NCBI GenBank assembly: GCA_903839035.1
Contig: CAIMAQ010000098.1
Coordinates: forward strand, 34,094-98,093
Direction: 5' to 3'
Source: an uncultured Opitutia bacterium
Lineage (GTDB): Bacteria > Verrucomicrobiota > Verrucomicrobiia > Opitutales > Opitutaceae
DNA length: 64,000 nucleotides
Below the pieces are notes generated by a model. The model made no database searches. It saw only the letters and a list, made by a program, of their open reading frames with translations, and was not told the DNA's origin. Each line of letters begins with the position of its first letter. Position 1 is the stretch's first letter. The translations under genes and the position numbers were made by a program. Shown piece by piece: positions 54,752-64,000 of this stretch.

Positions 54752-55219
54752 CTAGTGCGCCGGCAGACGCTGCCGGGCCCGCTCATATTCCGCCGGAGTG
54801 AGGATGCCTTTTTTCCGGAGGTCATCGAGCTTCGCCAACTCGTCATTTACTTCCGGTTTTGGCTCGGCCGAGTTCGTGCTGACACGGCGGGCCTGCGGGT
54901 CGTTCTTGTCCACCACCCGGAATTCATACTCCACCCTCACCCAGTCACCAAACAGGCCGTAGGCGTGCTCCTGGATGCTGACAGGCACCGCGACCTTGCC
55001 CAGACCTTCGGCAAAATCCATCGCCTGGCTGATGGCGCGTTCCTTGAACCTGGGCTCGGCCATGTCGAACACGCCGCTAAAGTCCTGGACCGTGGCCCGG
55101 TACTGGCCGGGTGCCAAAGGGACGATCTTGGTGCTCGCACAGCTCGTGAACAAGAGGGCCGGAACCGCCAACAGGAGCAGGACTAGCCTGATGGGCCGCC
55201 GGGTCGATGGGTGCGTCAT
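54752..55219 (-). CDS. Lipoprotein with C-terminal SHOCT motif
   Basis: A 155-residue protein starting at 55219 with a long lipoprotein signal (LVLLLLAVPALLFTSC; lipobox FTSC). The central domain (LAPGQYRATVQDFSGVFDMA onward) is not one I recognise. The last 30 residues, ELAKLDDLRKKGILTPAEYE, are a SHOCT motif, a short helical module common at the ends of bacterial proteins. An AT-rich stretch just upstream may hold its promoter. Confidence 0.75.
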   Translation of the reverse strand: MTHPSTRRPIRLVLLLLAVPALLFTSCASTKIVPLAPGQYRATVQDFSGVFDMAEPRFKERAISQAMDFAEGLGKVAVPVSIQEHAYGLFGDWVRVEYEFRVVDKNDPQARRVSTNSAEPKPEVNDELAKLDDLRKKGILTPAEYERARQRLPAH

Positions 55220-55341
55220 GCCGCGTTGATGTTCTTAAAAATAAAAACGCGCGAGCGAATCACGTCAGCGCTGACAGCGGGCGGCAATCCGGACGGCACC
55301 GGCTTTAAACACCCTCAGTTTATTCTCTCAACTCATTGAGA

Positions 55342-55418
55342 TGGTGGACCTTACTGGACTCGAACCAGTGACCTTTTCCATGTCAAGGAAACGCTCTAAC
55401 CAACTGAGCTAAAGGTCC
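55342..55418 (-). tRNA. tRNA-Val(GAC)
   Basis: Read on the minus strand, the acceptor GGACCTT pairs with AAGGTCC. The D-arm is GCTC...GAGC. The anticodon arm is TTTCC-TTGACAT-GGAAA with anticodon GAC. The variable loop is AGGTC, and the T-arm is ACTGG-TTCGAGT-CCAGT. Discriminator A and an encoded CCA follow. All stems are perfect. A small hairpin TCTCAA/TTGAGA (55326-55341) lies right behind the 3' end and may take part in 3' processing. Confidence 0.97.
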
Positions 55419-55483
55419 AAATCTGAGGTCGGCGAGTAACGCCAGCGGGGCGACTTAGCGCAAGGAAAAATCCGTGGGCCAAA

Positions 55484-56431
55484 TCAGCCTGGGATCTTGA
55501 AGCTCAATTCCGCTTCCACGCGATCCTTCGCGATCTGGGCCTTCAACTCCTCGAGTCCGCTGAATTTTATCTCCGGCCGCAGGAAACGCAGCCACTTGAC
55601 CGTCACGTTGTCCCCGGGCCCAAACGGGCAGTCGCCGAGCAGATGCACCTCAAGTCGTGGCTCCAGGGCCTGTTCCAGCGTCGGACGCAGCCCGTAATTC
55701 GCCACGCCAGGCAGCGCCTCGACGGTCTTGGCCCCGGCCACCCGCACCACATACACGCCATACCGCGGCCGCAGGTCCGGCGCCCAGGCGAGGTTGAGCG
55801 TGGGAAAGCCAATCGTGCGGCCGAGATGCTTGCCATGCACCACCGGGCCCTCGGCAAAATACGTGTAGCCGAGCAGCGCGTTCGCCCCCGCCACATCGCC
55901 TTGTTCCAGTCGGCCGCGAATGCGTGTGCTGCTGATGGGCTCGCCGTCGAAATTTACGCGGGGAGCACTGAAGATCGTCAGCCCGTGCTTCCGGCCCTCG
56001 GCGACCAGCAGGGCGATGTCGCCCTGGCGGCCGCGACCAAACCGGAAGTTTCCCCCCACGTACACCGCGGCCAGCTGGGGTGCGCGCTGCTTGAGCCAGG
56101 GCAGGAAATCCTCCGCCGACACCGCCGCGAACTCCGGCGTGAACGGCTGCGTGATCATCGCCTCCACGCCGAGCCGGTGCAGCATGCGGGCCTTCATGCC
56201 CGCGTCCATGATGAGCCGCGTGGGCTGGCCCGGCCGGAAGAGGGTGCTCGGGTGCGGCGAGAAGGTCAGGACCGCCGCCGTCCCGCCGCTGCGCCGCGCC
56301 GACTGCACGGCGGCCTCGATCACCGTGCGGTGCCCGAGGTGTACGCCGTCAAACATGCCGATCGCGAGATGCAGTGACCCCGGCGGCAGGGCCGCGTTTT
56401 CCAGGCCGCTGAACTGCGCGATCGGGTTCAC
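55484..56431 (-). CDS. ribF: Bifunctional riboflavin kinase / FAD synthetase
   Basis: Makes FMN and FAD from riboflavin. The N-terminal FAD-synthetase half (residues 1-185) has [36 protein letters not shown] and [15 protein letters not shown]. The C-terminal kinase half has [20 protein letters not shown] and ANYGLRPTL. At 315 residues it is normal. The start is GTG at 56431, overlapping the truB stop as GTGA. It is the last gene of the nusA operon. Confidence 0.97.
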   Translation of the reverse strand: MNPIAQFSGLENAALPPGSLHLAIGMFDGVHLGHRTVIEAAVQSARRSGGTAAVLTFSPHPSTLFRPGQPTRLIMDAGMKARMLHRLGVEAMITQPFTPEFAAVSAEDFLPWLKQRAPQLAAVYVGGNFRFGRGRQGDIALLVAEGRKHGLTIFSAPRVNFDGEPISSTRIRGRLEQGDVAGANALLGYTYFAEGPVVHGKHLGRTIGFPTLNLAWAPDLRPRYGVYVVRVAGAKTVEALPGVANYGLRPTLEQALEPRLEVHLLGDCPFGPGDNVTVKWLRFLRPEIKFSGLEELKAQIAKDRVEAELSFKIPG

Positions 56432-57153
56432 AGCGCCACGCTGGGCGCCGCCTCGTACACCGGAATCAGGCGCCGTTCGATTTCCGGGATGGGCATCGCC
56501 TCGATCGCATCGAGGGTGATGGCCTGGGAGATGTTGAACCGGTCCGTCGCCGTGCGCCGGAGGGCGGAGAGATGCGCGCCGCAGCCGAGCTTCTGGCCGA
56601 GGTCGTGGGCGATCGTGCGGACGTAGGTGCCCTTGCTGCTGCGCAGGCGGAAATCCAGCTGCGGCAGCGCGAAGCGCGTCAGGTCGAAGCTCATCACGCG
56701 GATGAACCGCGGCTCGCGCACGACGTCCTCGCCCTTGCGCGCGCTCTTGTAGAGCGGCACGCCGCCAATCTTGATGGCGGAGTACATTGGCGGCATCTGG
56801 TACTGGTCGCCCAGGAAGCAATTCATCGCCGTCCGCACCTCGGCCTCGGTCAGCGGCGGCACGGGGCGCGTCTCCCTCACCTCGCCGTCGGCATCCTGCG
56901 AATCCGTCGTCGCACCCAGCGTGATCGTGCCCTCGTACTCCTTGTCGAGGCTGATGAGGTACTGCGAAATGCGCGTGGCCTTGCCGATCAGCATGATCAG
57001 CAGGCCGGTGGCCATCGGGTCGAGCGTGCCGGCGTGGCCGATGCGCCTCATGTTCAGCTTGCGCCGCAGGCGGGCAACGACGTCGTGCGACGTGTGGTCG
57101 GTGGGCTTGTCCACCAGCAGGACGCCCTCGAGTTCCTTCGCCTGCCCGATCAT
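56428..57153 (-). CDS. truB: tRNA pseudouridine-55 synthase
   Basis: Converts U55 of tRNAs to pseudouridine. The 241 residues have [20 protein letters not shown], the catalytic [20 protein letters not shown] (Asp in TLDP), [17 protein letters not shown], and [15 protein letters not shown]. It ends shortly after the core and lacks the longer PUA-like C-terminus of E. coli TruB (314 residues), which is common outside the gammaproteobacteria. It overlaps nrnA and ribF by 4 bp each. Confidence 0.97.
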   Translation of the reverse strand: MIGQAKELEGVLLVDKPTDHTSHDVVARLRRKLNMRRIGHAGTLDPMATGLLIMLIGKATRISQYLISLDKEYEGTITLGATTDSQDADGEVRETRPVPPLTEAEVRTAMNCFLGDQYQMPPMYSAIKIGGVPLYKSARKGEDVVREPRFIRVMSFDLTRFALPQLDFRLRSSKGTYVRTIAHDLGQKLGCGAHLSALRRTATDRFNISQAITLDAIEAMPIPEIERRLIPVYEAAPSVAL

Positions 57154-58175
57154 GGCGCGACCTTTCCCGAGGCATCCACGAGGGCGATCTGCTTCGCCAG
57201 GGCGGCAACTAGCCGCGCGTAAAAATTCTCCGCGCCCGATTTGAGGTTGAGCCCCGCTGCGCTGGCGTGCCCGCCGCCGTTGAACTGCGCGGCAATCAGG
57301 TCGAGCCGGTACGCGGCATCCTTGGCGCGGAGACTGGCCTTCACCGAGCCGTCCGTACGCTCCTCGATCAGCACGCCCACGTCGACGCCGTCCACGGCGC
57401 GCGCGTAGTCCACCAGGCCTTCGGTGTCCTCCGCGCTCGAGCCCGTCGTCTCAAACACGCCGGCCGGCAGGATCCCGATGCACACGCGGCCACCGCACTC
57501 CATGCGGAGCGACGAGAGGTAGTGCTGCAGCAGCTCGAGCTTGCCCATCGATTCGCGCTCGTAGAGCTCGAGGCCCACCTGGGGCGGGTTGGCGCCGGCC
57601 GCCATGAGTTCGGCCGCGAGCAGGAAGGTGCGCCGCGAGGTCGAGGCGAAGCGGAACTGGCCGGTGTCGGTTACAATCCCGGTGTACAGCGCCTGCGCCG
57701 CCTGGGCATCCAGCGCGAGCCCCCGGTCGAGGGCCAGGCCGGTCAAAATCTCGCAGGTCGCCGCTGAACCCGTGTCCACGAGGTTCAGCTCCGCGAAGCG
57801 CGTGTTCGAAAGATGATGGTCAATGTTGGCCAGCGGCCGGGGAAAACGCACTTTGAGCCGCTCCCCCACCCGGGCCTGGTCGGCACAGTCCACGAAGATC
57901 GCCGCGTAGTCCGTCGGATCCGCCAGCACGTCGTCCGTGCGCAGGAACTTCATGCCCGGCACGAGAAACTCGAGGCGGCGCGGCACCGCATCCGCATTCA
58001 CACAGGTCACGTCGTGACCCGCGGCCGCCAGCATCCGGGCCAGCCCGACCTGCGAGCCGATGCAGTCGCCGTCCGGCCGGGCGTGGCCGATCACCGCGAC
58101 CTTGCGGCCGGTCAACAGCTGGAACAACCGGCCAAAATCCGTCGCGAAGGCGGGATAAAATTTACTCACCGTCAT
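57150..58175 (-). CDS. nrnA: DHH-family phosphoesterase NrnA-like (nanoRNase/pAp phosphatase)
   Basis: Degrades very short RNAs and dephosphorylates 3'-phosphoadenosine 5'-phosphate. The 341 residues contain [20 protein letters not shown] (DHH domain motif I), [34 protein letters not shown] with the DHH signature, and a DHHA1 domain ending [15 protein letters not shown]. It overlaps rbfA by 14 bp and truB by 4 bp. This rbfA-nrnA-truB order is common in bacteria. Confidence 0.94.
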   Translation of the reverse strand: MTVSKFYPAFATDFGRLFQLLTGRKVAVIGHARPDGDCIGSQVGLARMLAAAGHDVTCVNADAVPRRLEFLVPGMKFLRTDDVLADPTDYAAIFVDCADQARVGERLKVRFPRPLANIDHHLSNTRFAELNLVDTGSAATCEILTGLALDRGLALDAQAAQALYTGIVTDTGQFRFASTSRRTFLLAAELMAAGANPPQVGLELYERESMGKLELLQHYLSSLRMECGGRVCIGILPAGVFETTGSSAEDTEGLVDYARAVDGVDVGVLIEERTDGSVKASLRAKDAAYRLDLIAAQFNGGGHASAAGLNLKSGAENFYARLVAALAKQIALVDASGKVAP

Positions 58176-58518
58176 CCTTTTTCGGCGGATCCACCTCGTC
58201 GAGCAAGAGCAAGATGCGGGAACCGCGGATGGCGGAATCGTCGAGCACGTAGGTGAAGCGCGGCATGTACTTCAACACGATGCGCTTTCCGAGCTCCTGG
58301 CGGATATCCCGCGACTGCGCGCGCAGCCAGCGCAGCTTTTTTTCGATGCTGTCGGCGTCACCCACGATCGAGACAAACACCCGCGCATCGCGCAGGTCGG
58401 GCGCCACGCGCACCTCGGTGATGGTGATCGCCACCGCCTCGCTCTGGTGGCGCTGGCGGAGGATGGCGCTGATTTCGCGCTGGATCAGCTCGTTGACCCG
58501 CAGGGTGCGATTGGACAT
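58162..58518 (-). CDS. rbfA: Ribosome-binding factor A
   Basis: KH-fold protein that helps mature 16S rRNA in the 30S subunit. The 118 residues include RTLRVNELIQREISAILRQR, ITEVRVAPDLRDARVFVSIV, and the C-terminal RIVLKYMPRFTYVLDDSAI. The start at 58518 is MSNRTLRVNE. It sits between infB (about 90 bp upstream) and nrnA in the expected operon order. Confidence 0.96.
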   Translation of the reverse strand: MSNRTLRVNELIQREISAILRQRHQSEAVAITITEVRVAPDLRDARVFVSIVGDADSIEKKLRWLRAQSRDIRQELGKRIVLKYMPRFTYVLDDSAIRGSRILLLLDEVDPPKKDDGE

Positions 58519-58606
58519 CGGATCGGTGGGTTAAGGGGATGGGTGGGACCGGGCGCGAACTGCAGCCGGTCCGACACTAGGCGGAGCCGCCACCCGGAGG
58601 CAAACC

Positions 58607-61030
58607 TCAGAGCGTGGCCCGGACCTTCTGCACCTCGTAGCACTCGATCAGGTCGCCGGCCTGGTAGCCGTTGAAATCGTCGAGCTTGATGCCGCACTCC
58701 AGGCCCGCGCGCACCTCGTTGGCGTCGTCCTTGAAGCGCTTGAGCGTGGCGATCTTGCCCTCGTGGACCGTCTCCTTGCCGCGGCGCAGGCGGGCCGACG
58801 CGTTGCGGTTGATCTTGCCCTCGGTCACGAGGCAGCCGGCCACAAAGCCCTTGGCGAGCGGGAACACCTGGCGGACCTCCGCCACGCCCGTCTTCGTTTC
58901 CTTGAGATCCGGGTCGAGCAGGTCGGCCATCATCTCGCGGACCTTGTCGCCGAGCTCGTAAATGATGGAATAGGTCTCGATGCGCACGCCGTGGTGCTTG
59001 GCCAGCGGCGTGACGCCGTTCTCCAGCTTCGTGTTGAAGCCGATGACGACGGAACCGGCGGTGCCGGCCATCAGTACGTCGTTCTTGGTGACGAGGCCGA
59101 CCTCGGTCGAGACGATCTCCAGCGAGACCTTCGTGCTCTTGATGCCCTCAAGGATGTTGCGCACGGCCTCGGCCGAGCCGAACACGTCCGTCTTGATGAT
59201 GACCTTGAGCACCTTGGCTTGAGTCGCCGCGATGTTCGCGAAGAGCTGCTCGACCGAGACTTCCTTCGGCGTGGCGTCGGAGGTGGTCGTCGCCTTGCGG
59301 ATGAGGTGCTGCGCCTCCTCGGCGAGCTTCTCGGCCTCGCGGGCGTTCTTTACGGCCTTGAACGTGGCGCCGCTCTCGGGCGTGCCGGACCAGCCGATCA
59401 CACGCACGGGCGTGGACGGCGGGGCTTCCTTCAAATTCTCGCCCTGGTCATCAAACATCGCGCGGACCTTGGCCCAGTTCGCGCCGCACACGAGGGCATC
59501 ACCCACGCGCAGGGTGCCGCGCTGGACGATGACGGTGGCGAGCGGGCCGCGGCCGACATCGACCTGCGACTCGATGACCACGCCGCTGGCCTCGGCCTTC
59601 GGGTTGGCCTTGAGCTCCAACACATCGGCCTGGAGGAGAATCATTTCGAGCAGCTGCTCGATGCCCTGGTTCTTGATCGCCGCGACGGGCACAGTGATCG
59701 TCTCACCACCCCAGTCCTCGGGGGCGATGTTGCGCTGCTGCATCTGCGCCTTCACCTGGTCGAGGTTGGCGCCCTTCACGTCCATCTTGTTGATGGCGAC
59801 GATGAGCGCGACCTTGGCGTGCTGCGCATGCGCGAGCGCCTCGTCGGTCTGCGGCATGAAGCCGTCATCCGCCGCGACGACGAGCACCGCGATGTCGGTG
59901 ACGTTGGCGCCGCGGGCGCGCATCTTGGAGAAGGCGGCGTGGCCGGGCGTGTCGAGGAAGGTGATCTTGCGGCCGTTGTGCTCGACTTGGTACGCGCCGA
60001 TGTGCTGCGTGATGCCGCCGGCCTCGCCCGCGGCCACGTTGGCCTTGCGGATGGCGTCGAGCAGGGAGGTCTTGCCGTGGTCAACGTGGCCGAGAATGAC
60101 GACGACCGGAGGGCGCGGGACGAGGAACTTCGACTCATCCTCATCCGGCTTCTCCTTCTTTTTCTCCTTCTCCTTCGCCACCTGGTTCGGATCGCCGCGG
60201 TGCTTGATCTCGAGGAGGAAGCCATGCTTGGCCGCAACCGCGACCGCGGTGGCCTCCTCGATGTTGGAATTCATCGAGGCGAAACCGCCGGCCTGGTTGA
60301 GTTCGGAGATGAGCTTGAACGGCTTGAGCCCGAGCGCCGTGGCAAAGTCGCGCACCACGATCGGCGGCTTGAGATGGATAGTCTTGATGTCGCCCTGGAT
60401 GGTGATCTCGGGCGCAACCGACGCAGCCACCGGCAACGGGGCGGGCGACGAACTCGGCGGCGGCGGCGCGCTCGGCGAACCGGGCGAGGCGGGGGCGACG
60501 CGCGGCGGGAGCGGCGGGACCGCCAGGGGCGAGCGGGCCACCGGCGCCGGAATGGGCAGAGGGGCCGGCGAGGCCGCGCGCGGGGCGGGCACACTCGGGG
60601 CGGGCGCAGCCACCGGCGACGCCGGCTTGAGCGGCGGCGCGATGATCGCGGGACGCGAGGGCGGAAGCTGCGTGATGCGCGGCGGCACGGGCGGCGCGCC
60701 GGCGGGCTTCAGCGCGGCGGCCTTGGCTTCCTTTTCGCGCACGATGTCCTGGGCCGACTTGACGAAGGCGCCCGTGGGCATGCGCACCTGCGACGCCGGG
60801 GGCGTCGCCGGATCAGCGGCGGGAGCGACCGCGGCGGCCTTGGCCTCAACCGGTTTGGCGGCGGTCTTCGCGGCGAACTCCTTGTCGATCTCCTCCTCGT
60901 AAATCTTGGTGACCGTGCTCGAGACCGACTTGGTATCCGCCGAGACGTAGCCGCGCTCCTTGAGCAGGGATAGCATGTCCTTGCCCTCCATGTTGTGGCG
61001 CTTGGCTAGTTCGTGAATGCGGATGCTCAT
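58607..61030 (-). CDS. infB: Translation initiation factor IF-2
   Basis: GTPase that places initiator tRNA on the 30S subunit. The 807 residues begin with an IF2_N domain ([20 protein letters not shown]), then a Pro/Ala/Ser-rich linker (about 65-220). The G domain follows: G1 [14 protein letters not shown] near residue 313, [16 protein letters not shown] for G3, and NKMD for G4. Domains II-IV end with [20 protein letters not shown]. It lies 21 bp after nusA. Confidence 0.98.
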   Translation of the reverse strand: MSIRIHELAKRHNMEGKDMLSLLKERGYVSADTKSVSSTVTKIYEEEIDKEFAAKTAAKPVEAKAAAVAPAADPATPPASQVRMPTGAFVKSAQDIVREKEAKAAALKPAGAPPVPPRITQLPPSRPAIIAPPLKPASPVAAPAPSVPAPRAASPAPLPIPAPVARSPLAVPPLPPRVAPASPGSPSAPPPPSSSPAPLPVAASVAPEITIQGDIKTIHLKPPIVVRDFATALGLKPFKLISELNQAGGFASMNSNIEEATAVAVAAKHGFLLEIKHRGDPNQVAKEKEKKKEKPDEDESKFLVPRPPVVVILGHVDHGKTSLLDAIRKANVAAGEAGGITQHIGAYQVEHNGRKITFLDTPGHAAFSKMRARGANVTDIAVLVVAADDGFMPQTDEALAHAQHAKVALIVAINKMDVKGANLDQVKAQMQQRNIAPEDWGGETITVPVAAIKNQGIEQLLEMILLQADVLELKANPKAEASGVVIESQVDVGRGPLATVIVQRGTLRVGDALVCGANWAKVRAMFDDQGENLKEAPPSTPVRVIGWSGTPESGATFKAVKNAREAEKLAEEAQHLIRKATTTSDATPKEVSVEQLFANIAATQAKVLKVIIKTDVFGSAEAVRNILEGIKSTKVSLEIVSTEVGLVTKNDVLMAGTAGSVVIGFNTKLENGVTPLAKHHGVRIETYSIIYELGDKVREMMADLLDPDLKETKTGVAEVRQVFPLAKGFVAGCLVTEGKINRNASARLRRGKETVHEGKIATLKRFKDDANEVRAGLECGIKLDDFNGYQAGDLIECYEVQKVRATL

Positions 61031-61051
61031 CAGTCAGTCGGCGGGGTTGCG

Positions 61052-62284
61052 TCAGGGTTGTTTTTGCGTGACGCGCGCAATGATGGCCGAGGCTTCCTCG
61101 GCCGTGAAACCGGCGCTCACGAGATCGTCGGTTTCGACGCCCTCGAACGCAGCCGGGGAATTGATGCCCATGTCCACGAGGCGGCCCGCCAGGGCGGCGT
61201 CGAACTCGTAGGTCTTGAAGAGCAGCGCCACGGCATTGCCGCGCGGGTCGTCGCCGACCGCGTGAAACTCCTCGATGTCGAGCCGCCAGCCGATGAGCCG
61301 CGAGGTGAGGCGCGCGTTCTGGCCCTTGCGGCCGATCGCGATGGCCAGATCGTCCGTCGCCACCTTGAGGACGATGCGGTGGTTCTTGTCATCGATGAGG
61401 ATCTCGCGCGGCGCGGCCGGCTTGAACGCCTCGATGATCATTTCCTTCGGGTCGGCAAAGTAGCGGATGATGTCGATCTTCTCGCCGCCGAGCTCGCGGA
61501 CGATGGTCTTCACGCGGGCGCCCCGGGCGCCGACGCACGCGCCGACGGGATCCACCTTCGGATCCGTGCTGGTGACGGCGATCTTCGTCCGGTAGCCGGG
61601 CTCGCGGGCAAAGGCCTCGATCTTGACGGTGCCGTCGGCGATCTCGGTGACCTCGAGTTCAAAGAGGCGGCGGACAAATTTCGGGCTGGCGCGGGTGAGA
61701 ATGATCTCGGGGCCGCGGGGCGTCGAATCAATGGACAGCAGGAGGCAACGGATGCGCTCGCCGGGCTGGTACTCTTCGCCGGGGACCTGCTCCTTGCCGG
61801 GCATGACGGCCTCGGCCTTGCCGAGGTCAACGTACAGGTCGTTGCGCTCCCGGCGGCGGACGGTGCCGGTGACAATGTTGCCGACCTGATCCTTGAAATC
61901 GTCGTAGATGCGGTCCTTCTCAAACTGGCGCAGGCGCTGCATCACGGCCTGGCGCGCGGTTTGCGCGGCAATGCGGCCGAGGGTCGAGGGATCGATCTCC
62001 TTCTCCAGGAACTCGCCAATGAGGATCCCGGGCTTGTGCAGCTGGGCTTTTTCGATGTGGATCTCGGTCCGCGGGTTGCTGACGGAATCCACGACCTTGA
62101 GCAGCGACCAGGCATGCAGCTGGCCGTTCTTGGGATTGATATCTATCTTCAACTCCTGGCCGGAGTTAACTCCCTTTTGCGCCGCGGTTTTCAACGCGTT
62201 CGCAATCGTGGCGATCATGTCGGCACGGGGAATCCCTTTTTCCTTCTCCATGTATTCCAGGACGGAAAGAATTTCGCTGCTCAT
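61052..62284 (-). CDS. nusA: Transcription termination/antitermination factor NusA
   Basis: RNA polymerase-binding factor that affects pausing, termination and antitermination. The 410 residues have the N-terminal polymerase-binding domain ([20 protein letters not shown]), an S1 domain ([20 protein letters not shown]), and two KH domains ([20 protein letters not shown] and [18 protein letters not shown]). A short helix-hairpin-helix tail ends [20 protein letters not shown]. rimP, usual in front of nusA, is absent. Its leader contains a promoter and an intrinsic terminator (listed separately). Confidence 0.97.
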   Translation of the reverse strand: MSSEILSVLEYMEKEKGIPRADMIATIANALKTAAQKGVNSGQELKIDINPKNGQLHAWSLLKVVDSVSNPRTEIHIEKAQLHKPGILIGEFLEKEIDPSTLGRIAAQTARQAVMQRLRQFEKDRIYDDFKDQVGNIVTGTVRRRERNDLYVDLGKAEAVMPGKEQVPGEEYQPGERIRCLLLSIDSTPRGPEIILTRASPKFVRRLFELEVTEIADGTVKIEAFAREPGYRTKIAVTSTDPKVDPVGACVGARGARVKTIVRELGGEKIDIIRYFADPKEMIIEAFKPAAPREILIDDKNHRIVLKVATDDLAIAIGRKGQNARLTSRLIGWRLDIEEFHAVGDDPRGNAVALLFKTYEFDAALAGRLVDMGINSPAAFEGVETDDLVSAGFTAEEASAIIARVTQKQP

Positions 62285-62301
62285 AGGGTTGGTAATTTGG
62301 G

Positions 62302-62329
62302 AAAAAAAAAGCGGGCCGCAGGGCCCACT
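62302..62329 (-). terminator. Intrinsic terminator in the nusA leader (candidate attenuator)
   Basis: On the minus strand, AGTGGGCC and GGCCCGCT form an 8-bp stem with one G-U pair and a CTGC loop, followed by nine T (62302-62310). The G-U pair becomes C-A on the other strand, so the hairpin is better on the minus strand. It ends 17 bp before the nusA ATG. No minus-strand gene lies upstream to be terminated, so it is transcribed as nusA leader. Confidence 0.75.
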
Positions 62330-62359
62330 TTTTGAAGAGTGAGGTTTATTGAGTCGGTA

Positions 62360-62389
62360 AATCTACCCGTCGGCGGTAATTTTTGTCAA
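62360..62389 (-). promoter_or_regulatory. Predicted promoter of the nusA operon
   Basis: On the minus strand, TTGACA (62384-62389) and TAGATT (62360-62365) are spaced by 18 bp. The CAGGGCTTGACAA context is identical to the rpsP promoter. Transcription would start near 62353, giving a leader of about 70 nt that contains the terminator hairpin. Confidence 0.7.
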
Positions 62390-62516
62390 GCCCTGCGCCC
62401 GCCCCGAGCAACTTCTTCCCGTTCCTGCTCGAGTAACCACCCCAGCAGGCCCTGGCCGAGGCCGTGGCTGGCCGGGGAACCGCGGGCCCCGATCAGGCCC
62501 AAACCCCGCAGCGACT

Positions 62517-63194
62517 GTGCGAACATCGGCGGCAGATCGCCCGGAAACCAATGCCACCACAGCCCGGTTTCCCAGCGCGGCTCCGGCCATCCGCCGCGCC
62601 TTGCCCCGCGCCAAACTTATCTTCGTTCTGCGCGATCCCACCGAGCGGTTGTACACGCAGTACCTGCGATCCGTGCGCACGGGCAATCGCGCCACCTTCC
62701 GCGACTGGGTCGTGCAAGCCATGCAACTGAAACCCGACCGCCGGCAGGGCATGCAACGCCACCCGGTCCCGCTCGATTGCGGACTCTACGCCACCCATCT
62801 CCAGCAGTATTTCCAGGGGTTCCCGCGCGAACAGGTCCGCATCTATTTGTACGAGGATTACCGGGCCGATGCGCGCGCGGTGCTCCGGGATATCTTCGGA
62901 TTTCTGGGGGTGAACGCCGATCACCCGGTCGACCTGTCCCGCCGCCACAATGAAACCCTGGTGCCGCGTTTCCGGGCTTGGGAACGGCTGCGTCAGCGGA
63001 TGCTTGGCCAAACGCCCCTGACCGCGTGGCTGCCCGCACCCCTGCGCCGGACCCTCCGGGGAATCTACAACCGCGGCAAAGCTCACTACGCGCTCGCGCC
63101 CGAAGATCGCCGGTTGGTCATCGACTATTACCGCGACGAGATCCTGCGCACCCAGGAACTCATCGGCCGCGACCTTTCCGCGTGGCTGAAGTAA
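62517..63194 (+). pseudogene. 5'-truncated sulfotransferase
   Basis: The frame from GTG 62517 gives 225 residues resembling the latter two-thirds of a PAPS-dependent sulfotransferase: AIRRALPRAKLIFVLRDPTE with the 3'-phosphate-binding RDP..R..S/T-type region, then CGLYATHLQQYFQGFPREQV, LYEDYRADARAVLRDIFGFL, and a C-terminal YYRDEILRTQELIGRDLSAW. The N-terminal PAPS P-loop (usually KxGTT/S) is missing in all frames upstream. It cannot be active as it stands. The 62391-62516 stretch is unrecognisable. It may be the relic of an event linked to the neighbouring tRNA locus. Confidence 0.7.
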
Positions 63195-63214
63195 GCCGCC
63201 GCGATAAACCCTCC

Positions 63215-63244
63215 TTGTCAATTAGCCGGGTCTGACCGTAGTTT
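63215..63244 (+). promoter_or_regulatory. Predicted promoter of tRNA-Ser
   Basis: TTGTCA (63215-63220) and TAGTTT (63239-63244) are 18 bp apart and end 19 bp before the first tRNA base. The spacing suits a tRNA promoter and suggests that this was once, or still is, the native upstream end of the gene. Confidence 0.5.
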
Positions 63245-63263
63245 GCCGGAGTAAACGACTGCA

Positions 63264-63307
63264 GGAGAGGTGGCAGAGTGGTCTATCGCGGCGGTCTTGA
63301 AAACCGC
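63264..63307 (+). pseudogene. 5' half of tRNA-Ser(UGA), broken after the anticodon stem
   Basis: The acceptor 5' strand GGAGAGG, the T at position 8, the D-arm and the anticodon arm GCGGT-CTTGAAA-ACCGC (anticodon TGA) are all perfect for a bacterial tRNA-Ser. After 63307 the expected long variable arm, T-arm and 3' CCTCTCC are absent: the DNA reads GTTACTCACTCTAGGC and is unrelated. The gene is therefore split exactly at the anticodon-stem palindrome, a favoured target of tyrosine integrases. Confidence 0.85.
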
Positions 63308-63847
63308 GTTACTCACTCTAGGCAAGATTGTTACATAGGCGCGACTGCGAACAGTTACGAACGCAAAAGAACAGAATAGGCATTCTATCTGTCAATAGAA
63401 TGGCAATGGATATGACCGGCCAATCGATGACCTGCAGGGGCCGGGGGGAGGGGGTTCGACGACTGGACGACGAGGGAATCGAAATGCACTCACCCACACT
63501 CACCAAATTTTCCCGGCAAAGGAATTACAGATCAAATACCCCCTTAGAGGAGTTCTCCAAGCCGGTCCGTCCCTCCGCTTGGGATTGTCAACCACCACCG
63601 AAGTCATCACATCAACCAACGCTGCGGACTAACACTCCACCTGACCCAGTTTTCGGGACCCGCTCAGATGAAACACCGTTTTCGATAATCCGCCTCGTCC
63701 TTGAATGCAAAAGTGACTACAAACTGCTAGGGAAGCTGGAGGCGTATTTAGTACAAACCGCACGAGAAAGTCATTGAGCCAGCTACAGCAAAAGACTTGA
63801 GCCGACTCTTGATAACCCTACGAAAACCAGCATCCGAATGCACCCCC
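63308..63847. other. AT-richer, unrecognised DNA next to the broken tRNA
   Basis: This 540-bp stretch is clearly lower in GC than the rest. An open frame of 149 residues (63328-63777) has no recognisable domain and poor codon bias; I do not call it a gene. A perfect 8-bp dyad, CATTCTAT-N6-ATAGAATG, lies at 63381-63402. A G-rich run lies near 63437-63454. The features fit the end of an integrated element (arm sites) but prove nothing. Confidence 0.5.
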
Positions 63848-64000
63848 GCCAGCCTGTGGCAGAACGGCTTCGTCGAGTCCTTCCACGGTCGCTTCCGGGA
63901 TGAGTGCCTCAATCGCGAGCAGCTCTGGACCCTGACCGAGGCCCGCGTCGTCATCGAGGACTACAGAAACCAATACAACCAACAGCGGCCGCACAGTAAG
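63848..64000 (+). mobile_element. IS3-family transposase (OrfB) C-terminal fragment
   Basis: From about 63848 the frame reads PASLWQNGFVESFHGRFRDE, CLNREQLWTLTEARVVIEDY and RNQYNQQRPHSK, the well-known end of the rve integrase domain of IS3-group transposases; the conserved catalytic Glu lies in NGFVESFHG. The preceding DDE part is not there, so the copy is 5'-truncated. It runs off the window edge, so whether its 3' end is intact cannot be seen. Confidence 0.88.

Noticed and set aside
58763..60973. Long plus-strand frame opposite infB
   Set aside because: Antisense to a complete IF-2 gene; Arg/Gly/Asp-rich with no domain.
63328..63777. 149-residue frame after the broken tRNA as a gene
   Set aside because: No ribosome site, domain or codon bias; composition is consistent with a chance open frame in foreign DNA.

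Overview
The window is a high-GC (roughly two-thirds G+C), gene-dense bacterial chromosome segment. Its gene content points to Verrucomicrobiota, most likely the Opitutaceae: a PEP-CTERM-anchored autotransporter-repeat surface protein, OpcA beside glucose-6-phosphate dehydrogenase, a ResB/CcsA cytochrome c maturation pair, PVC-style lipoproteins, and many palindromic intergenic repeats. This assignment is inferred from gene families and style, not from a marker gene.

Layout. 1-9.6 kb: truncated aconitase, peroxiredoxin, TyrRS, a phospholipase D/cardiolipin synthase-type enzyme, an SGNH hydrolase, and the opcA/zwf pair. 9.6-16.3 kb: YraN, a GAF-fused PilB/GspE ATPase, and SMC. 16.4-24.1 kb: a YpeA-type acetyltransferase, a sialidase-like BNR protein, a GlcD-like flavoprotein, a KdgK-like kinase, a fused acyltransferase/acyl-ACP synthetase, and a decayed PotA-type ABC ATPase. 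24.2-33.7 kb: a marR-adaptor-RND-tolC efflux operon with an AsmA-like protein behind it and a candidate MarR operator in front. 33.8-39.5 kb: transketolase, rpsP-trmD-rplS without rimM, a small membrane protein, and YchF. 39.6-46.1 kb: the PEP-CTERM protein and a tightly overlapped pxpB-pxpC-pxpA-DUF969-DUF979 operon, probably for uptake and cleavage of 5-oxoproline. 46.3-52 kb: lipoprotein-resB-ccsA and recN. 52.1-55.4 kb: an SDR enzyme, a degenerate receiver protein, a TonB-domain lipoprotein, a PhyH-type dioxygenase, a SHOCT lipoprotein and tRNA-Val(GAC). 55.5-62.4 kb: the nusA-infB-rbfA-nrnA-truB-ribF transcription/translation operon, with a recognisable promoter and an intrinsic terminator in its leader.

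The last 1.6 kb differs: a 5'-truncated sulfotransferase, then a promoter and the 5' half of a tRNA-Ser(UGA) that stops at the end of the anticodon stem, then AT-richer unrecognised DNA and an IS3-type transposase tail running off the window. This looks like the left edge of an integrated element.

No rRNA operon, CRISPR array or complete mobile element is visible. The best leads are the broken tRNA-Ser island junction, the attenuator-like nusA leader, a receiver domain whose phospho-accepting Asp is Glu, the strong palindromes at many gene ends, and the missing rimM.
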